NCBI GenBank assembly: GCA_937937585.1 | Contig: CALDCB010000008.1 | Coordinates: forward strand, 352,538 to 416,537 | Source: an uncultured Coriobacteriaceae bacterium | GTDB lineage: Bacteria > Actinomycetota > Coriobacteriia > Coriobacteriales > Eggerthellaceae | Direction of reading: 5' to 3' | Length of the DNA stretch: 64,000 nucleotides | Made by a program: the position numbers and the translations under genes | The notes under the pieces: model-generated | Databases searched by the model: none | Told to the model about the DNA's origin: nothing | What the model saw: only the letters and a program-made list of their open reading frames with translations | In this document: piece after piece, positions 1-7,861 of the stretch | Layout: every line of letters begins with the position of its first letter | How positions within the stretch are numbered: the first letter of the stretch is position 1

Positions 1-398
1 GGCTCTTCGCAGTGGTTGCACAGGGCCGGGAACTCGAGCTGCTTCACGGTTTCGGAGTTGAACTCGTTCTCCATGTCCTCGAAGAGGTGCTCGTAGGTGT
101 CGCCCCAGATCCACTTGATCTCGCGCTTGGTGTCCTCAATATGAGGAACATTGTGCTCTTCGTGGCAAGTGGCGATCATGTCGTCAAGAACACCGAGCTT
201 GTTCAGTTTCTCGACGTCGATAGCCATAGCCCAATGCTTGCTACCGTCGATCTTGGTCTGAGAAACGATCTCGGTGTACGTGGTGGACTCGGTCTTGCAA
301 CCAGCCATTCCGAGAACACCAAGACCGAGAGCGCCCAGGCCGAGTTTGGTAAAGTCTCGTCTTTTCATGTTCAGAGAACTGTCTTTCTTTTCAGCCAT
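1..398 (-). CDS. dsrO: DsrO, Tat-exported iron-sulfur subunit of the DsrMKJOP complex (partial)
   Basis: The N-terminal 132 codons are present; the gene continues past the left edge. The start at 398 follows dsrJ by 10 bases. The N-terminus carries a twin-arginine signal (RRDFTKLG, residues 13-20), then a Gly/Leu-rich hydrophobic stretch ending in GMAGC, which also resembles a lipobox. The last visible residues, CNHCEEP, begin the first ferredoxin-type cluster motif. In sulfite and sulfate reducers DsrO is an extracytoplasmic ferredoxin-like protein that passes electrons between the haem protein DsrJ and the membrane protein DsrP. The Tat signal fits export of a pre-folded Fe-S protein, and a tatA gene lies at about 13 kb. 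Assignment rests on the signal, the CxxC start and position after dsrMKJ. Confidence 0.9.
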   Translation of the reverse strand, partial: MAEKKDSSLNMKRRDFTKLGLGALGLGVLGMAGCKTESTTYTEIVSQTKIDGSKHWAMAIDVEKLNKLGVLDDMIATCHEEHNVPHIEDTKREIKWIWGDTYEHLFEDMENEFNSETVKQLEFPALCNHCEE

Positions 399-408
399 GT
401 CAACTCCC

Positions 409-825
409 CTATTTCTCCGAATTGACATTGTGCAGTTCAGGGTCGTTAGCACCGTGGCAGTCCCAGCAATACAGCTCCACGTTAGCGTTCTCGTGGCACT
501 TGTTGCAGAACTCCTCGGGGTTCGAATGGCACTTCAGGCAGGTGTCGTCGAGGCTCTTCTCGTAAACCTTGCCATTGGAGCTGACGTACATGGTCTCGCC
601 ATCGCGAACGACCTCGTCGCGCCACTCGTTCAGAAGCTGCATGTGATGCTCACGCATCCATGTAGCGTCCTCAACGCACTGCTTGTCAGCCATCGCGTTG
701 ATCTCGGGGGTGTCAAGGCTCACCTCAACGGCGTCGGCCTTGTGGCCCGCGTTAACAGCAAACGGGATGAGCAGCAGTGCACATGCAACTACGATGAAAA
801 GGGTGATCTTCGCTTTTTTGCTCAT
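409..825 (-). CDS. dsrJ: DsrJ, triheme cytochrome c
   Basis: This is a 138-residue protein with an N-terminal hydrophobic segment (about residues 8-26) that would act as an uncleaved or cleaved signal anchor. Three CxxCH haem-binding motifs sit at residues 96-100 (CLKCH), 107-111 (CNKCH) and 120-124 (CWDCH). This is the family's expected size and haem number. DsrJ is the periplasm-facing (here extracellular-facing) cytochrome of the DsrMKJOP membrane complex. Its start codon overlaps the dsrK stop by one base (TAATG), so the two are probably translationally coupled. The family is known for unusual ligation of one haem; the residue responsible cannot be assigned from this sequence alone. Confidence 0.93.
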   Translation of the reverse strand: MSKKAKITLFIVVACALLLIPFAVNAGHKADAVEVSLDTPEINAMADKQCVEDATWMREHHMQLLNEWRDEVVRDGETMYVSSNGKVYEKSLDDTCLKCHSNPEEFCNKCHENANVELYCWDCHGANDPELHNVNSEK

Positions 826-2456
826 TATTCAGACACCTCCGCATTAGCAGGCTCGTCCTTCTGGGGAAGATCCTCAAGACGCATGTTGAGCGTACGGTGA
901 TCGTTCTCGTCAAGGATGAGTGCGTTTGCAACGAGCTCGTGGACGCCGGTGACCCTGGTACCAGGTACCCAGTAATCCATGAGAGGCGGAAGAACAACGC
1001 GGTCGATAGCGCAGATGTTCGCCAGGGTGTTGACACCGAAGCGATCGCGGACCGAGCGAACTGCCTCTGCACGGGGGAAGCCGCCGCGCATACGAAGCTC
1101 CATGTTCTCGCCGGCGTTCAGGCCAGCACCGCCACCGCAGCACAGCGTCTTCTCACGGATGGTCTCTTCGGGCATCTCGTAGAAGTTGTTGCAGACGGCC
1201 TTGATAATCTCGCGGGGCTCCTCGAGGATGCCCATGCCGCGGGACGTGTTGCAGGAGTCGTGGAACGTGACAACCAGGTCATCGTTGCGGCTCTTGTCGA
1301 ACTTGAGCTTGTTGTTGTGGATGAGGTCGGCGGTGAACTCGATGATGTGGATCATCTTCGTGGAAGCCGCGTTCTCGAACTTGGTGCCGGTAATGGGCGA
1401 AACCGGGACCTCCAGCCAGTCGGCCGGGCCGTTCCAGGTGTCCATGTACTGGTTCATGACGCGCCACATGTGGCCGCACTCGCCGCCCAGGATCCACTTA
1501 ACGCCCAGACGCTCGGACTCGGCGTAGATCTTGGAGTTCAGGCGCTTCGCCATCTCGTTGGTGGTGAAGAAGCCGAAGTTACCGCCCTCAGAAGCATAGG
1601 TGCTCAGGGTGTAGTCGATGCCAAGGTGCTCCAGCAGGGTGATGTAACCCATGAAGGTGTAGATGCCGGGCTCGGCGTAGATGTCACCAGACGGGGCAAC
1701 GAGCAGGATCTCTGCGCCCTTGCGGTTGAACGAAGGCTCGTAATGGTGGCCAGTGATGTCCTCAAGGTCGTCCATGAACATCTCAACATTGCTGAGAATG
1801 GTCTGGGGCTCAAGGCCAACGTGGTTGCCCTTCATGTAGCAGTTTGCAACAGGACCGGCAATCCAGTCGGTGTTCATGCCAAGCTTGTTGAAGATCTCGC
1901 GGCCCATCATCGTGATCTCAGCCTGGTCGATGCCATAGGGGCAGAACAGGGAGCAACGACGGCACTCGGTGCACTGATAGAAGTAGTACCACCACTCCTT
2001 GAGCACGTCCTCGGTAAGGTCGCGTGCGCCAACCAGCTTGCCGAAGAGCTTGCCGGAGGTGGTGAAATAGCGCTTGTAGACAGAACGCATGAGCTCAGCG
2101 CGAAGAACAGGCATGTTCTTCGGATCGCCGGTGCCCATGTAGAAGTGGCACTTGTCAGCGCATGCGCCGCAGCGAACGCAGATGTCCATGAACAGGCGGA
2201 ACGAGCGATACTTCTTGAGCAGGTCGGCCATCGTGTCGAGCACGATTTCCTTCCAGTTCTCGGGAAGATGCCAATCTTCCTCGTTCGGAGCCCAGACATG
2301 GCCGTTCGGGAAATCGATCGGCTTCAGCCAATCGGGCTTAACGGCGTAGCAGTACATGCCCTCTTTGAACTCGGTCTTAGTGTCCATCCACTCCTTTTCA
2401 GGGGCGGAAAGATCAATGGAGTCACGAATCTCCTGAGGTTTAGGAGTCTTTGCCAT
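825..2456 (-). CDS. dsrK: DsrK, HdrD-like iron-sulfur subunit
   Basis: This 543-residue cytoplasmic protein is related to heterodisulfide reductase HdrD. Two [4Fe-4S] ferredoxin motifs are visible, CVRCGACADKC (Cys 93, 96, 99, 103) and CTECRRCSLFC (Cys 162, 165, 168, 172). The C-terminal half holds CCG-domain elements: GECGH, HDSCN and LCCGGGAG. The last element is CAID where a full CCG domain has CxxC. In the DsrMKJOP complex DsrK is thought to be the site that handles the DsrC trisulfide or disulfide, using electrons from DsrM. The start lies two bases after the dsrM stop. A second, only distantly similar DsrK-type protein is encoded at 8086-9699. Confidence 0.95.
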   Translation of the reverse strand: MAKTPKPQEIRDSIDLSAPEKEWMDTKTEFKEGMYCYAVKPDWLKPIDFPNGHVWAPNEEDWHLPENWKEIVLDTMADLLKKYRSFRLFMDICVRCGACADKCHFYMGTGDPKNMPVLRAELMRSVYKRYFTTSGKLFGKLVGARDLTEDVLKEWWYYFYQCTECRRCSLFCPYGIDQAEITMMGREIFNKLGMNTDWIAGPVANCYMKGNHVGLEPQTILSNVEMFMDDLEDITGHHYEPSFNRKGAEILLVAPSGDIYAEPGIYTFMGYITLLEHLGIDYTLSTYASEGGNFGFFTTNEMAKRLNSKIYAESERLGVKWILGGECGHMWRVMNQYMDTWNGPADWLEVPVSPITGTKFENAASTKMIHIIEFTADLIHNNKLKFDKSRNDDLVVTFHDSCNTSRGMGILEEPREIIKAVCNNFYEMPEETIREKTLCCGGGAGLNAGENMELRMRGGFPRAEAVRSVRDRFGVNTLANICAIDRVVLPPLMDYWVPGTRVTGVHELVANALILDENDHRTLNMRLEDLPQKDEPANAEVSE

Positions 2457-2458
2457 GG

Positions 2459-3451
2459 TTACTCATCACCATCCAACGGTAGTCCGAGCTTCTTCATCTT
2501 CTCGCCGAACTCTTCCTCGTACTCCTGGTAAGAGTGAACCTTGACCGGGTAGTTCCACGGGTTGACGTGGCGAACCGCACGGCTGTTGTTCGGCATGTTC
2601 CTGGTCGGGCTGAAGAAAATGCCCGCTGCATGCATAAGCTTGCTGAAGGGGAAGTACGCCATAAGGACGCACACGCAAGTGAGATGCATGTACAGGATGG
2701 GAGCGACATTCTCGCCGGCAACGGGATGGAACGTGACGAGACCCATGGTCACTTCCTTAACGGCAGTGATGTCAACCCTGAAGCCGTAGCGCATGACAAT
2801 GCCGGTGATGGCGATGGTCAGGAGCAGGGCAACCGGGAAGTAGTCCATAGGCTGGGAGATGTAACGAATGCGCGGGGCCACGACGCGGCGGAAGAACAGG
2901 AACACGAGGCCCGCCATGATCAGAACGTCGGTCAAGTAGACGATAGGAAGACCGATCTGGAACATGCCGTCGATCGACTCGAGAACGCCCAGCCATGCCG
3001 GAACGGGGTCGAGGAACAGACGGAGGTGACGCAGGACGATAATGAACATAGACCAATGGAAGGCCAGTGCACCAAGCCAGAGCCACTTGGAAGAGCCGAT
3101 ATGCAGACCGTCTTCGGTCTTCTCGGCCTTAGCGCCACGGAACAGCGACCTGAAGGTCAGAACCTCAAGTGCCATACGGGCAACGACACCCCAGTAGGTG
3201 AACGGGTTGTCGACTTTGGCCTGCTTGATCCAGGGCAGGCTCTTCTGCTGTCCGCCAGTCGTGGGGATAGCGAAAGGCACGTCACTCTTGCCCCAACGCA
3301 CGATGCGGATAATGAAACCCACAAAGAAACATGCGATGGCTGCATACGGAAGCACGACTCCGAAGAACGTGTACAGATGCAGACAAGCGGTGCCAACCCA
3401 CGCGGCGAAAACGATAGCGAGGACCATCACGAGGGGTCCGAGAATTTTCAT
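2459..3451 (-). CDS. dsrM: DsrM, membrane cytochrome b subunit (NarI-like)
   Basis: This 330-residue membrane protein has about six hydrophobic segments and the histidines of the nitrate-reductase gamma (NarI) fold, for example in the segments around FHWSMF, VLRHLRLF and YMHLTC. It would bind haem b and exchange electrons with menaquinone, passing them to DsrK. The length matches DsrM of sulfite and sulfate reducers. The start is one base after the stop of the upstream 168-residue gene, and dsrK begins two bases downstream, so the block is tightly co-translated. A shorter paralogue (283 residues) lies at 9703-10554. Confidence 0.93.
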   Translation of the reverse strand: MKILGPLVMVLAIVFAAWVGTACLHLYTFFGVVLPYAAIACFFVGFIIRIVRWGKSDVPFAIPTTGGQQKSLPWIKQAKVDNPFTYWGVVARMALEVLTFRSLFRGAKAEKTEDGLHIGSSKWLWLGALAFHWSMFIIVLRHLRLFLDPVPAWLGVLESIDGMFQIGLPIVYLTDVLIMAGLVFLFFRRVVAPRIRYISQPMDYFPVALLLTIAITGIVMRYGFRVDITAVKEVTMGLVTFHPVAGENVAPILYMHLTCVCVLMAYFPFSKLMHAAGIFFSPTRNMPNNSRAVRHVNPWNYPVKVHSYQEYEEEFGEKMKKLGLPLDGDE

Positions 3452-3452
3452 C

Positions 3453-3959
3453 TTAAAATTCCCCCATCTCTTTCTGTGCGTTGTTGAATACTCTCTCTAA
3501 AGCGTCCGTCTTACGCTTCAACTCGTTGAAGCGAATCGAGTTCAGCTTCTCGCGACTAAGAACGTAATCCTCGAACGCCGCAAGGACTACCTCATCGATA
3601 CGCGAGTTGATGTTCTGAGCTTCCTCGGAGTTTGCATCGAAGTCTCCCAAATTCGATGCAACCAGCGAACGAAGCTGCGTAAAAGGCTTAAGCGTCTCGG
3701 ACGGCGACGAATTCCACAGCGCAACCAGCTGACAGAGATCGTTGAGCTTCGAATCGAAGCCCTCGCCCTTCTCACCGCTAAGCACGAATTCAACCACTTC
3801 GCGCGCTGCACCGTCTACGTGGAACGCGGAAGGGTTTCGAAAGCGCCGGGAACTGATGTTCCCGGCGAAATCGTCAGAATCGAATGCAGGATCGAACTTG
3901 GCGCACCATTCGCGAATGATGACTTCCTTGGGCTCGCCTGCAGCGACCTTCTTGAACAT
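3453..3959 (-). CDS. RsbRD N-terminal-domain-like protein of the dsr operon
   Basis: This is a 168-residue soluble, mainly helical protein beginning MFKKVAAGEP, with no cysteine cluster and no membrane segment. It resembles the short RsbRD N-terminal-domain proteins that commonly sit just before dsrM in sulfate and sulfite reducers. That resemblance is judged from memory of the family's size, position and the pattern REW..F..P.F...NP. A good Shine-Dalgarno sequence (AGAGAGGAA) precedes the start. The coding sequence ends one base before dsrM. Its role is not established; RsbR-type domains are linked to sensory or regulatory scaffolds, so a regulatory or assembly role in the Dsr complex is inference only. 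Confidence 0.68.
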   Translation of the reverse strand: MFKKVAAGEPKEVIIREWCAKFDPAFDSDDFAGNISSRRFRNPSAFHVDGAAREVVEFVLSGEKGEGFDSKLNDLCQLVALWNSSPSETLKPFTQLRSLVASNLGDFDANSEEAQNINSRIDEVVLAAFEDYVLSREKLNSIRFNELKRKTDALERVFNNAQKEMGEF

Positions 3960-4023
3960 GAAACAATTCCTCTCTCATTTGCCTTAATCAGGCAAACCCA
4001 CCCAGATGAATCGGTTCCTGTTC

Positions 4024-4251
4024 TTATTTGTCCTCGGGCTCGGGAACCTTGCCCTTGAGAGCGACGAAGGTGGTGGTGATGTACAGATACTCAACCAAGT
4101 CCTCAGCAGCGAGCTCCTTGATGGCCAGGTCGACAGCGCCCTTACGCTCGTCGATAGCCTTGGCGATTTCCTTGCTCTTAGCCTTCTCGATAGTGCCCAG
4201 GTAATCCAAAACCTTCTGCTTGATTACGGGATCTGCGGGTCCTTTGTCCAT
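4024..4251 (-). CDS. dsrD: DsrD, small winged-helix activator of sulfite reductase
   Basis: This is a 75-residue protein, close to the usual 75-80 residues of DsrD. The pattern fits a winged helix: helix (IKQKVLDYLGTIEKAKSKEIAKA, shown here only as its limits, about residues 9-31), a second helix around ERKGAVDLAIKEL, then a beta-wing LVEYLYITTTFVALKG. DsrD is known as an allosteric activator of DsrAB and as a marker of the reductive (sulfite-reducing) rather than oxidative Dsr pathway. A Shine-Dalgarno sequence TAGGAG lies upstream. It is separated from dsrB by a terminator and the 127-residue unknown gene, whereas in many sulfate reducers it directly follows dsrB. Confidence 0.85.
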   Translation of the reverse strand: MDKGPADPVIKQKVLDYLGTIEKAKSKEIAKAIDERKGAVDLAIKELAAEDLVEYLYITTTFVALKGKVPEPEDK

Positions 4252-4377
4252 GACAACACTCCTATCTGTGCTGAACTTATACGCGTTTACGCATAGTGCT
4301 ATAAACTAGTTAATCATACAGCCTTTCCCGTCGAGATACTTTGCTCAACGGGGGCTATAAGCTATTCCAATAGTGCA

Positions 4378-4409
4378 ATAGCCTGTGGCATTGGCATGCT
4401 ACAGGCTAT
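4378..4409. repeat. Inverted repeat between the unknown dsr-locus gene and dsrD
   Basis: The arms ATAGCCTGT (4378-4386) and ACAGGCTAT (4401-4409) form a perfect 9-bp stem with a 14-base loop. No U-tract follows on the minus strand, so it is a weak terminator at best. It could be an RNA-processing or stability element between the 127-residue gene and dsrD. Confidence 0.4.
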
Positions 4410-4443
4410 CGAAAGCAGCGTATTTCTCACGCAAGAGGCAAGC

Positions 4444-4827
4444 CTACATGCCCCACTTCCTGGTGTACTCACTGAAAATGACGAAGTCCTCTCCAGTGAA
4501 CCCGGCGGCGTTGAGCGCCGGAAGGATGTCCTCGTACTTCACAGCGTCGGACTCCATGTAAACGCCCTCCGAGCGCGGAATGACCTCCCAATCGGGATTC
4601 ATCTTGAGCAGGAAAGACATCAGCTCGGCGCATCGGTTGATGCGTTTATCAGCATATGATGCAAGAGCCTTTACCTGGTCAGGCGTAACGTCCGTGCCAT
4701 CGATGTAATCGCCCCATTGCGTTTGATCCTTGCTCCCGCTGTTGCTTCGCTCTTGGAAGAACGGCAGGAAGAAGCATGTTTCCGAGGTGCAAAGACAAGC
4801 GATGTCGTCGTTGGGATCGGCAGCCAT
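4444..4827 (-). CDS. Unknown 127-residue protein inside the dsr locus
   Basis: I do not recognise this protein. The start is placed at 4827 (MAADPNDD) because GGAGGA lies six bases upstream; a longer frame starting 12 bases earlier has no such site. It is soluble, with an early cysteine cluster (CLC at about residues 11-13 and a third Cys near residue 18), an aromatic patch (FFLPFF) and an aromatic C-terminus ending YTRKWGM. It is not DsrC, because it lacks the conserved C-terminal cysteine arm. It sits between the terminator that follows dsrB and dsrD, so its expression is tied to the dsrD-MKJO block. A role in Dsr function, such as a redox or thiol partner, is inference from position alone. 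Confidence 0.72.
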   Translation of the reverse strand: MAADPNDDIACLCTSETCFFLPFFQERSNSGSKDQTQWGDYIDGTDVTPDQVKALASYADKRINRCAELMSFLLKMNPDWEVIPRSEGVYMESDAVKYEDILPALNAAGFTGEDFVIFSEYTRKWGM

Positions 4828-4862
4828 CGATTCCTCCATACATTAGTAGCTCGTTTAGGCAT

Positions 4863-4905
4863 AAAAAAATCCGGACTACCCCCTTGGATAAGGAAGTAGC
4901 CCGGA
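4863..4905 (-). terminator. Rho-independent terminator after dsrB
   Basis: On the minus strand a TCCGGGCTAC/GTAGTCCGGA stem (4870-4905) is followed by seven U residues (4863-4869). It starts 10 bases beyond the dsrB stop. It would end or attenuate the ferredoxin-dsrA-dsrB transcript before the 127-residue gene and dsrD-MKJO. Confidence 0.88.
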
Positions 4906-4914
4906 TAGCAACGA

Positions 4915-5973
4915 TTAGTACTTGAACGCTGCGGACGTACGGAACGTCTCACGAGAGAAGATGTAATCGTCGATGAGCTTATCGGAGAACGGAATACCGG
5001 TAACCTCAAAGAACTTCTCCCAGCCGATACGCTCGATCCAGTCGCCCAGACGCTCGCCCTTGCGGCCACCCTCGATCCAGCACTCGACGATGTTGCGGAT
5101 AGCAGCAACGGTCTCGGGCCAGCGAGGAGCGGTGTTCGGGAGGTACGGGATAACCATGCGGGAGAACGCAGGAGCCGTACGGGCGTTTGCGACCTTACCA
5201 CCAACGAGAATGGCGATACCGTCGTTGACCTCGTCGATGATGTGCATACCAGGGGACATGGTGTAGCAGTTGCCGCAGTACATGCACTTGGACTCGACGA
5301 CCTTGACGCTCTTGTTCTTGGGATCGGGGCGGATAGCACCGGTCGGGCAGCAAGCAACGAGCGAAGGAATCTCGGTGGTCTTGCGGATGGTCTCATGGTC
5401 GATACGCGGAGCAGTACGATGGATGCCGACGATGGCGATGTCGGAGCAGTGAGCAGCACCGCACATGTTCAAGCAGCAAGCCATGGAGATGTGCAGCTTG
5501 GCAGGCAGCTTGTCGTCGGAAACGAAGTACTCGTACAGGTCGTCCATGACAGCCTTGACGACGCCAGAAGCGTCAGTAGCAGGCGTGTGGCAGTGAACCC
5601 AACCCTGGGTGTGGACGATGTTGGTCAGGGAGTGACCAGTACCGCCAACAGGGTAACCGAGTTTCTCGACATCCTCGATCAGCGGATCGATGTTGGCCTC
5701 GTCGGTGACCAGGAACTCGATGTTGTTGCGCGTAGTGAAGCGCAGGTAGCCATCGCAGTACTTGTCAGCGAGGTCGCAGATCTCGCGGATGTTGTCGATA
5801 GCCATCAGGCGGGGCTGGCCTGCACGAACAGTGTACAGGTTGCCCGAAGGGCCGATGTGCTTGACGACGCCCGGCTTAACGAACTCGTGGTCTTCCCACT
5901 TGCCGTAGTTCTCTTCGACGATCGGCGGGATCATCTCTTTATAATTCATTGGGCCTTGGTCAGTGATAGCCAA
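4915..5973 (-). CDS. dsrB: DsrB, dissimilatory sulfite reductase beta subunit
   Basis: This 352-residue protein is the beta subunit of the cytoplasmic DsrA2B2 enzyme, which reduces sulfite with electrons delivered through sirohaem and Fe-S clusters and hands the sulfur to DsrC. Visible features are the N-terminal ferrite-reductase half-domain (VKHIGPSGNLYTVR), the substrate and RNA-like loop RFTTRNNIEFL, the sirohaem/[4Fe-4S] motif CCLNMCGAAHC, and a ferredoxin insert with CCPTGAI and CMYCGNCYTMSPGMHI. The length is typical. It follows dsrA by 65 bases and is followed at once by a terminator. Confidence 0.96.
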   Translation of the reverse strand: MAITDQGPMNYKEMIPPIVEENYGKWEDHEFVKPGVVKHIGPSGNLYTVRAGQPRLMAIDNIREICDLADKYCDGYLRFTTRNNIEFLVTDEANIDPLIEDVEKLGYPVGGTGHSLTNIVHTQGWVHCHTPATDASGVVKAVMDDLYEYFVSDDKLPAKLHISMACCLNMCGAAHCSDIAIVGIHRTAPRIDHETIRKTTEIPSLVACCPTGAIRPDPKNKSVKVVESKCMYCGNCYTMSPGMHIIDEVNDGIAILVGGKVANARTAPAFSRMVIPYLPNTAPRWPETVAAIRNIVECWIEGGRKGERLGDWIERIGWEKFFEVTGIPFSDKLIDDYIFSRETFRTSAAFKY

Positions 5974-6038
5974 TTAAATTCACCCCTTCTTATAGTAGCG
6001 ATCAGCTTGCTAAAAGCTTGTCGCGTGGATTCCTACGA

Positions 6039-7268
6039 TTACTCGGCTGCTTCTTCTTCCGGACGGGCCTGAACCTCGTCGGGCTGCCAGAACACGTAGG
6101 GGTTAGCACGCGGACGCCAAACCATCTGAGGAACAGCAGGCATATCGATACCACGGAGGAACTCGCCCATACCCATACGGTAAATGGTCTCGCCAAGACG
6201 CTCGCGGGTCTTGCCATTCTCGTCCCACCAATCCCAGATGTTGTTCACGAGTTCCTTGAACTCGTCGTAAGGGGATTCCATCTTCATGAAGGGAACGAGG
6301 ACCCAAGCCATGAACGGGGACTTGACGATGGTGGACTTAGCGCCAACCAGGATGGTAGCGCCCTTCTCCTTGCCCTGCTTGATTGCACGGCCCATGGTGT
6401 TGATGCAGTGCATGCAGCGGGTGCAGTTAGGAGCATCGACGGAGAGCTCGCCGGTCTCCTTGTCGTAGGTGAGGCACTTGGTGGGGCACTTGTGCGCAAC
6501 AGCAGCAACGTCCATGCCCTCGGCTGCGTACTTCTTCACCTCGTCGTTGTCGATGGTGATGGAGTCACGCCAAGTGCCGATGACGGCGATGTCAGCACGA
6601 GCACCGGCGCCAACGCAGTCGTTTGCGCAGCCGGCCATCTTGATCTTGGACTTGTACGGCCACATCGGGCGATGCAGCTCGTCTTGCCACTCGTTGGTGA
6701 TGTCGGTGCACATGTCCAACGTGTCGTAGCAAGCATGCTCGCAGTAGCCAGGGCCGACGCAGGCAACGGGGGTACGCAGGTCGGAACCAGAACCGCCGAG
6801 GTCGATCTCTTCCTCAGAGAACTCGTCGAAGGTCGGCTGAAGCTCTTCGGTCTTGCAGCCCAGCATAACCAGGTCGCCGCAGGTGCCGTGAACGTTGGTC
6901 AGACCAGAACCGTGCTTCTCCCAAATGTCGCAGATGGTGCGCAGCTTAGCGGTGTTGTAGAAGAAACCGCTCGGTGCGTTAAGACGCATGGTGTGGAACT
7001 CAGCCAAATGAGGATACTGGTCAGCCAGCTGGCTGTAGCGGCCGACGACGCCTCCGCCGTAGCCCTTAACGCCAACGATGCCGCCGTGCTTCCAGTAACC
7101 CTTCTTGGTTTCGTAGGAGAGCTCGAGCTGGTTCAACAGGTCGTTGGACATCTCGTTCTTCGCAGCTGCGGTCTTGATCTCCTTGACGAAGCTGGGCCAG
7201 GGACCCTTCTCGAGTTCGTCAAGCAGCGGAGTATTTCCGTATTCAGCCATAACGCCCCTTTCTCGCAA
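6039..7268 (-). CDS. dsrA: DsrA, dissimilatory sulfite reductase alpha subunit
   Basis: This 409-residue protein is the alpha subunit of the sulfite reductase. It has the sirohaem-cluster motifs (TCGDLVMLGC; CANDCVGAGARADIAVIG) and a ferredoxin-type insert (CPTKC; CTRCMHCINTMGRAI). An extra cysteine region CVGPGYCEHACYDTLDMC is typical of DsrA. With DsrB it forms the catalytic heterotetramer. It is slightly shorter than proteobacterial DsrA. The gene is preceded by a 62-residue ferredoxin, 24 bases upstream. The combination with dsrD in the same locus indicates the reductive pathway. DsrAB has been reported from gut Eggerthellaceae such as Gordonibacter, which fits the proposed host. Confidence 0.96.
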   Translation of the reverse strand: MRERGVMAEYGNTPLLDELEKGPWPSFVKEIKTAAAKNEMSNDLLNQLELSYETKKGYWKHGGIVGVKGYGGGVVGRYSQLADQYPHLAEFHTMRLNAPSGFFYNTAKLRTICDIWEKHGSGLTNVHGTCGDLVMLGCKTEELQPTFDEFSEEEIDLGGSGSDLRTPVACVGPGYCEHACYDTLDMCTDITNEWQDELHRPMWPYKSKIKMAGCANDCVGAGARADIAVIGTWRDSITIDNDEVKKYAAEGMDVAAVAHKCPTKCLTYDKETGELSVDAPNCTRCMHCINTMGRAIKQGKEKGATILVGAKSTIVKSPFMAWVLVPFMKMESPYDEFKELVNNIWDWWDENGKTRERLGETIYRMGMGEFLRGIDMPAVPQMVWRPRANPYVFWQPDEVQARPEEEAAE

Positions 7269-7292
7269 TTCGTTTACTTAACTTGAGGAATA

Positions 7293-7481
7293 TTACATCT
7301 CAGTGACCAGGCAAGCGCCAGCCGGGCAGACGGTGACGCAGGTCTGGCAACCCAGGCACTCCATCTCGTCGCCGGAAACGAAAGCATGACCATCCTCGAA
7401 GCCCAGGATGTGTGCAGGGCAAGCCTCATGGCACTCACCACAACCGACGCAAGCATCCTCATCGATAGAAATCATATACAT
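7293..7481 (-). CDS. 2x[4Fe-4S] ferredoxin leading the dsrAB transcript
   Basis: This 62-residue protein has two classical cluster motifs, CVGCGECHEACP and CLGCQTCVTVCP. It is the first gene of the dsrAB block and has a strong Shine-Dalgarno sequence (GGAGGGG) before the ATG at 7481. The obvious inference is that it supplies low-potential electrons to DsrAB or relays them from another donor. Small ferredoxins next to dsrAB are known in several sulfite reducers, but the physiological donor of this one cannot be read from sequence. Confidence 0.93.
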   Translation of the reverse strand: MYMISIDEDACVGCGECHEACPAHILGFEDGHAFVSGDEMECLGCQTCVTVCPAGACLVTEM

Positions 7482-7612
7482 GAGGACCCCTCCTCTCTCT
7501 GTTACTCTCTCTCATTTGACCCATACGGCTACTTTAAATGCGCCTTCTCTCACAAAGACGCGTTTACATACATAGCTCTGATTGCATTTCACCACGAACA
7601 ACCCCCGTATGG

Positions 7613-7641
7613 AAAATATCCAAGTTTAATCGTGGTATCAA
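7613..7641 (-). promoter_or_regulatory. Candidate promoter of the ferredoxin-dsrAB operon
   Basis: On the minus strand TTGATA (7636-7641) and TATTTT (7613-7618) are separated by 17 bases. Transcription would begin near 7606, giving a leader of about 125 bases before the ferredoxin start. The -10 box is a poor match, which would suit a promoter needing an activator. Confidence 0.45.
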
Positions 7642-7651
7642 TCCAACCTAT

Positions 7652-7750
7652 TGCGAATGTTAGCACCTGTTCAGAGCACTTATTCGCATGTAGGTTAATC
7701 ACAGCATAGTATTTCGTAATAACCGCAATCAATGGTGATTATAACCTACA
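7652..7750. promoter_or_regulatory. Two dyads upstream of the dsrAB promoter (possible operator)
   Basis: The first dyad is TGCGAAT (7652-7658) with ATTCGCA (7682-7688). The second and longer one is TGTAGGTTAATCAC (7689-7702) with GTGATTATAACCTACA (7735-7750), which match apart from a two-base insertion. The surrounding DNA is AT-rich compared with the genes. Both lie immediately upstream of the candidate -35 box, where an activator such as the nearby LysR protein would bind. No regulator can be assigned from sequence alone. Confidence 0.45.
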
Positions 7751-7861
7751 TTACGCACTTCACGATGTCGCTTTTAAGCAACTTCCGACACTCCTGAATG
7801 GTTGCATAAGTGCGCCGGCCATACTTCTCCGGTTTAACCTGCGTGCCCCTCATGAATGCAA

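Noticed and set aside
897..2531. 544-codon open frame on the plus strand
   Set aside because: It lies opposite dsrK, has no domain pattern and an amino-acid make-up typical of antisense GC-rich frames.
4444..4827. Identification of the unknown dsr-locus protein as DsrC
   Set aside because: DsrC needs a conserved C-terminal arm with two cysteines; this protein has none near its end.
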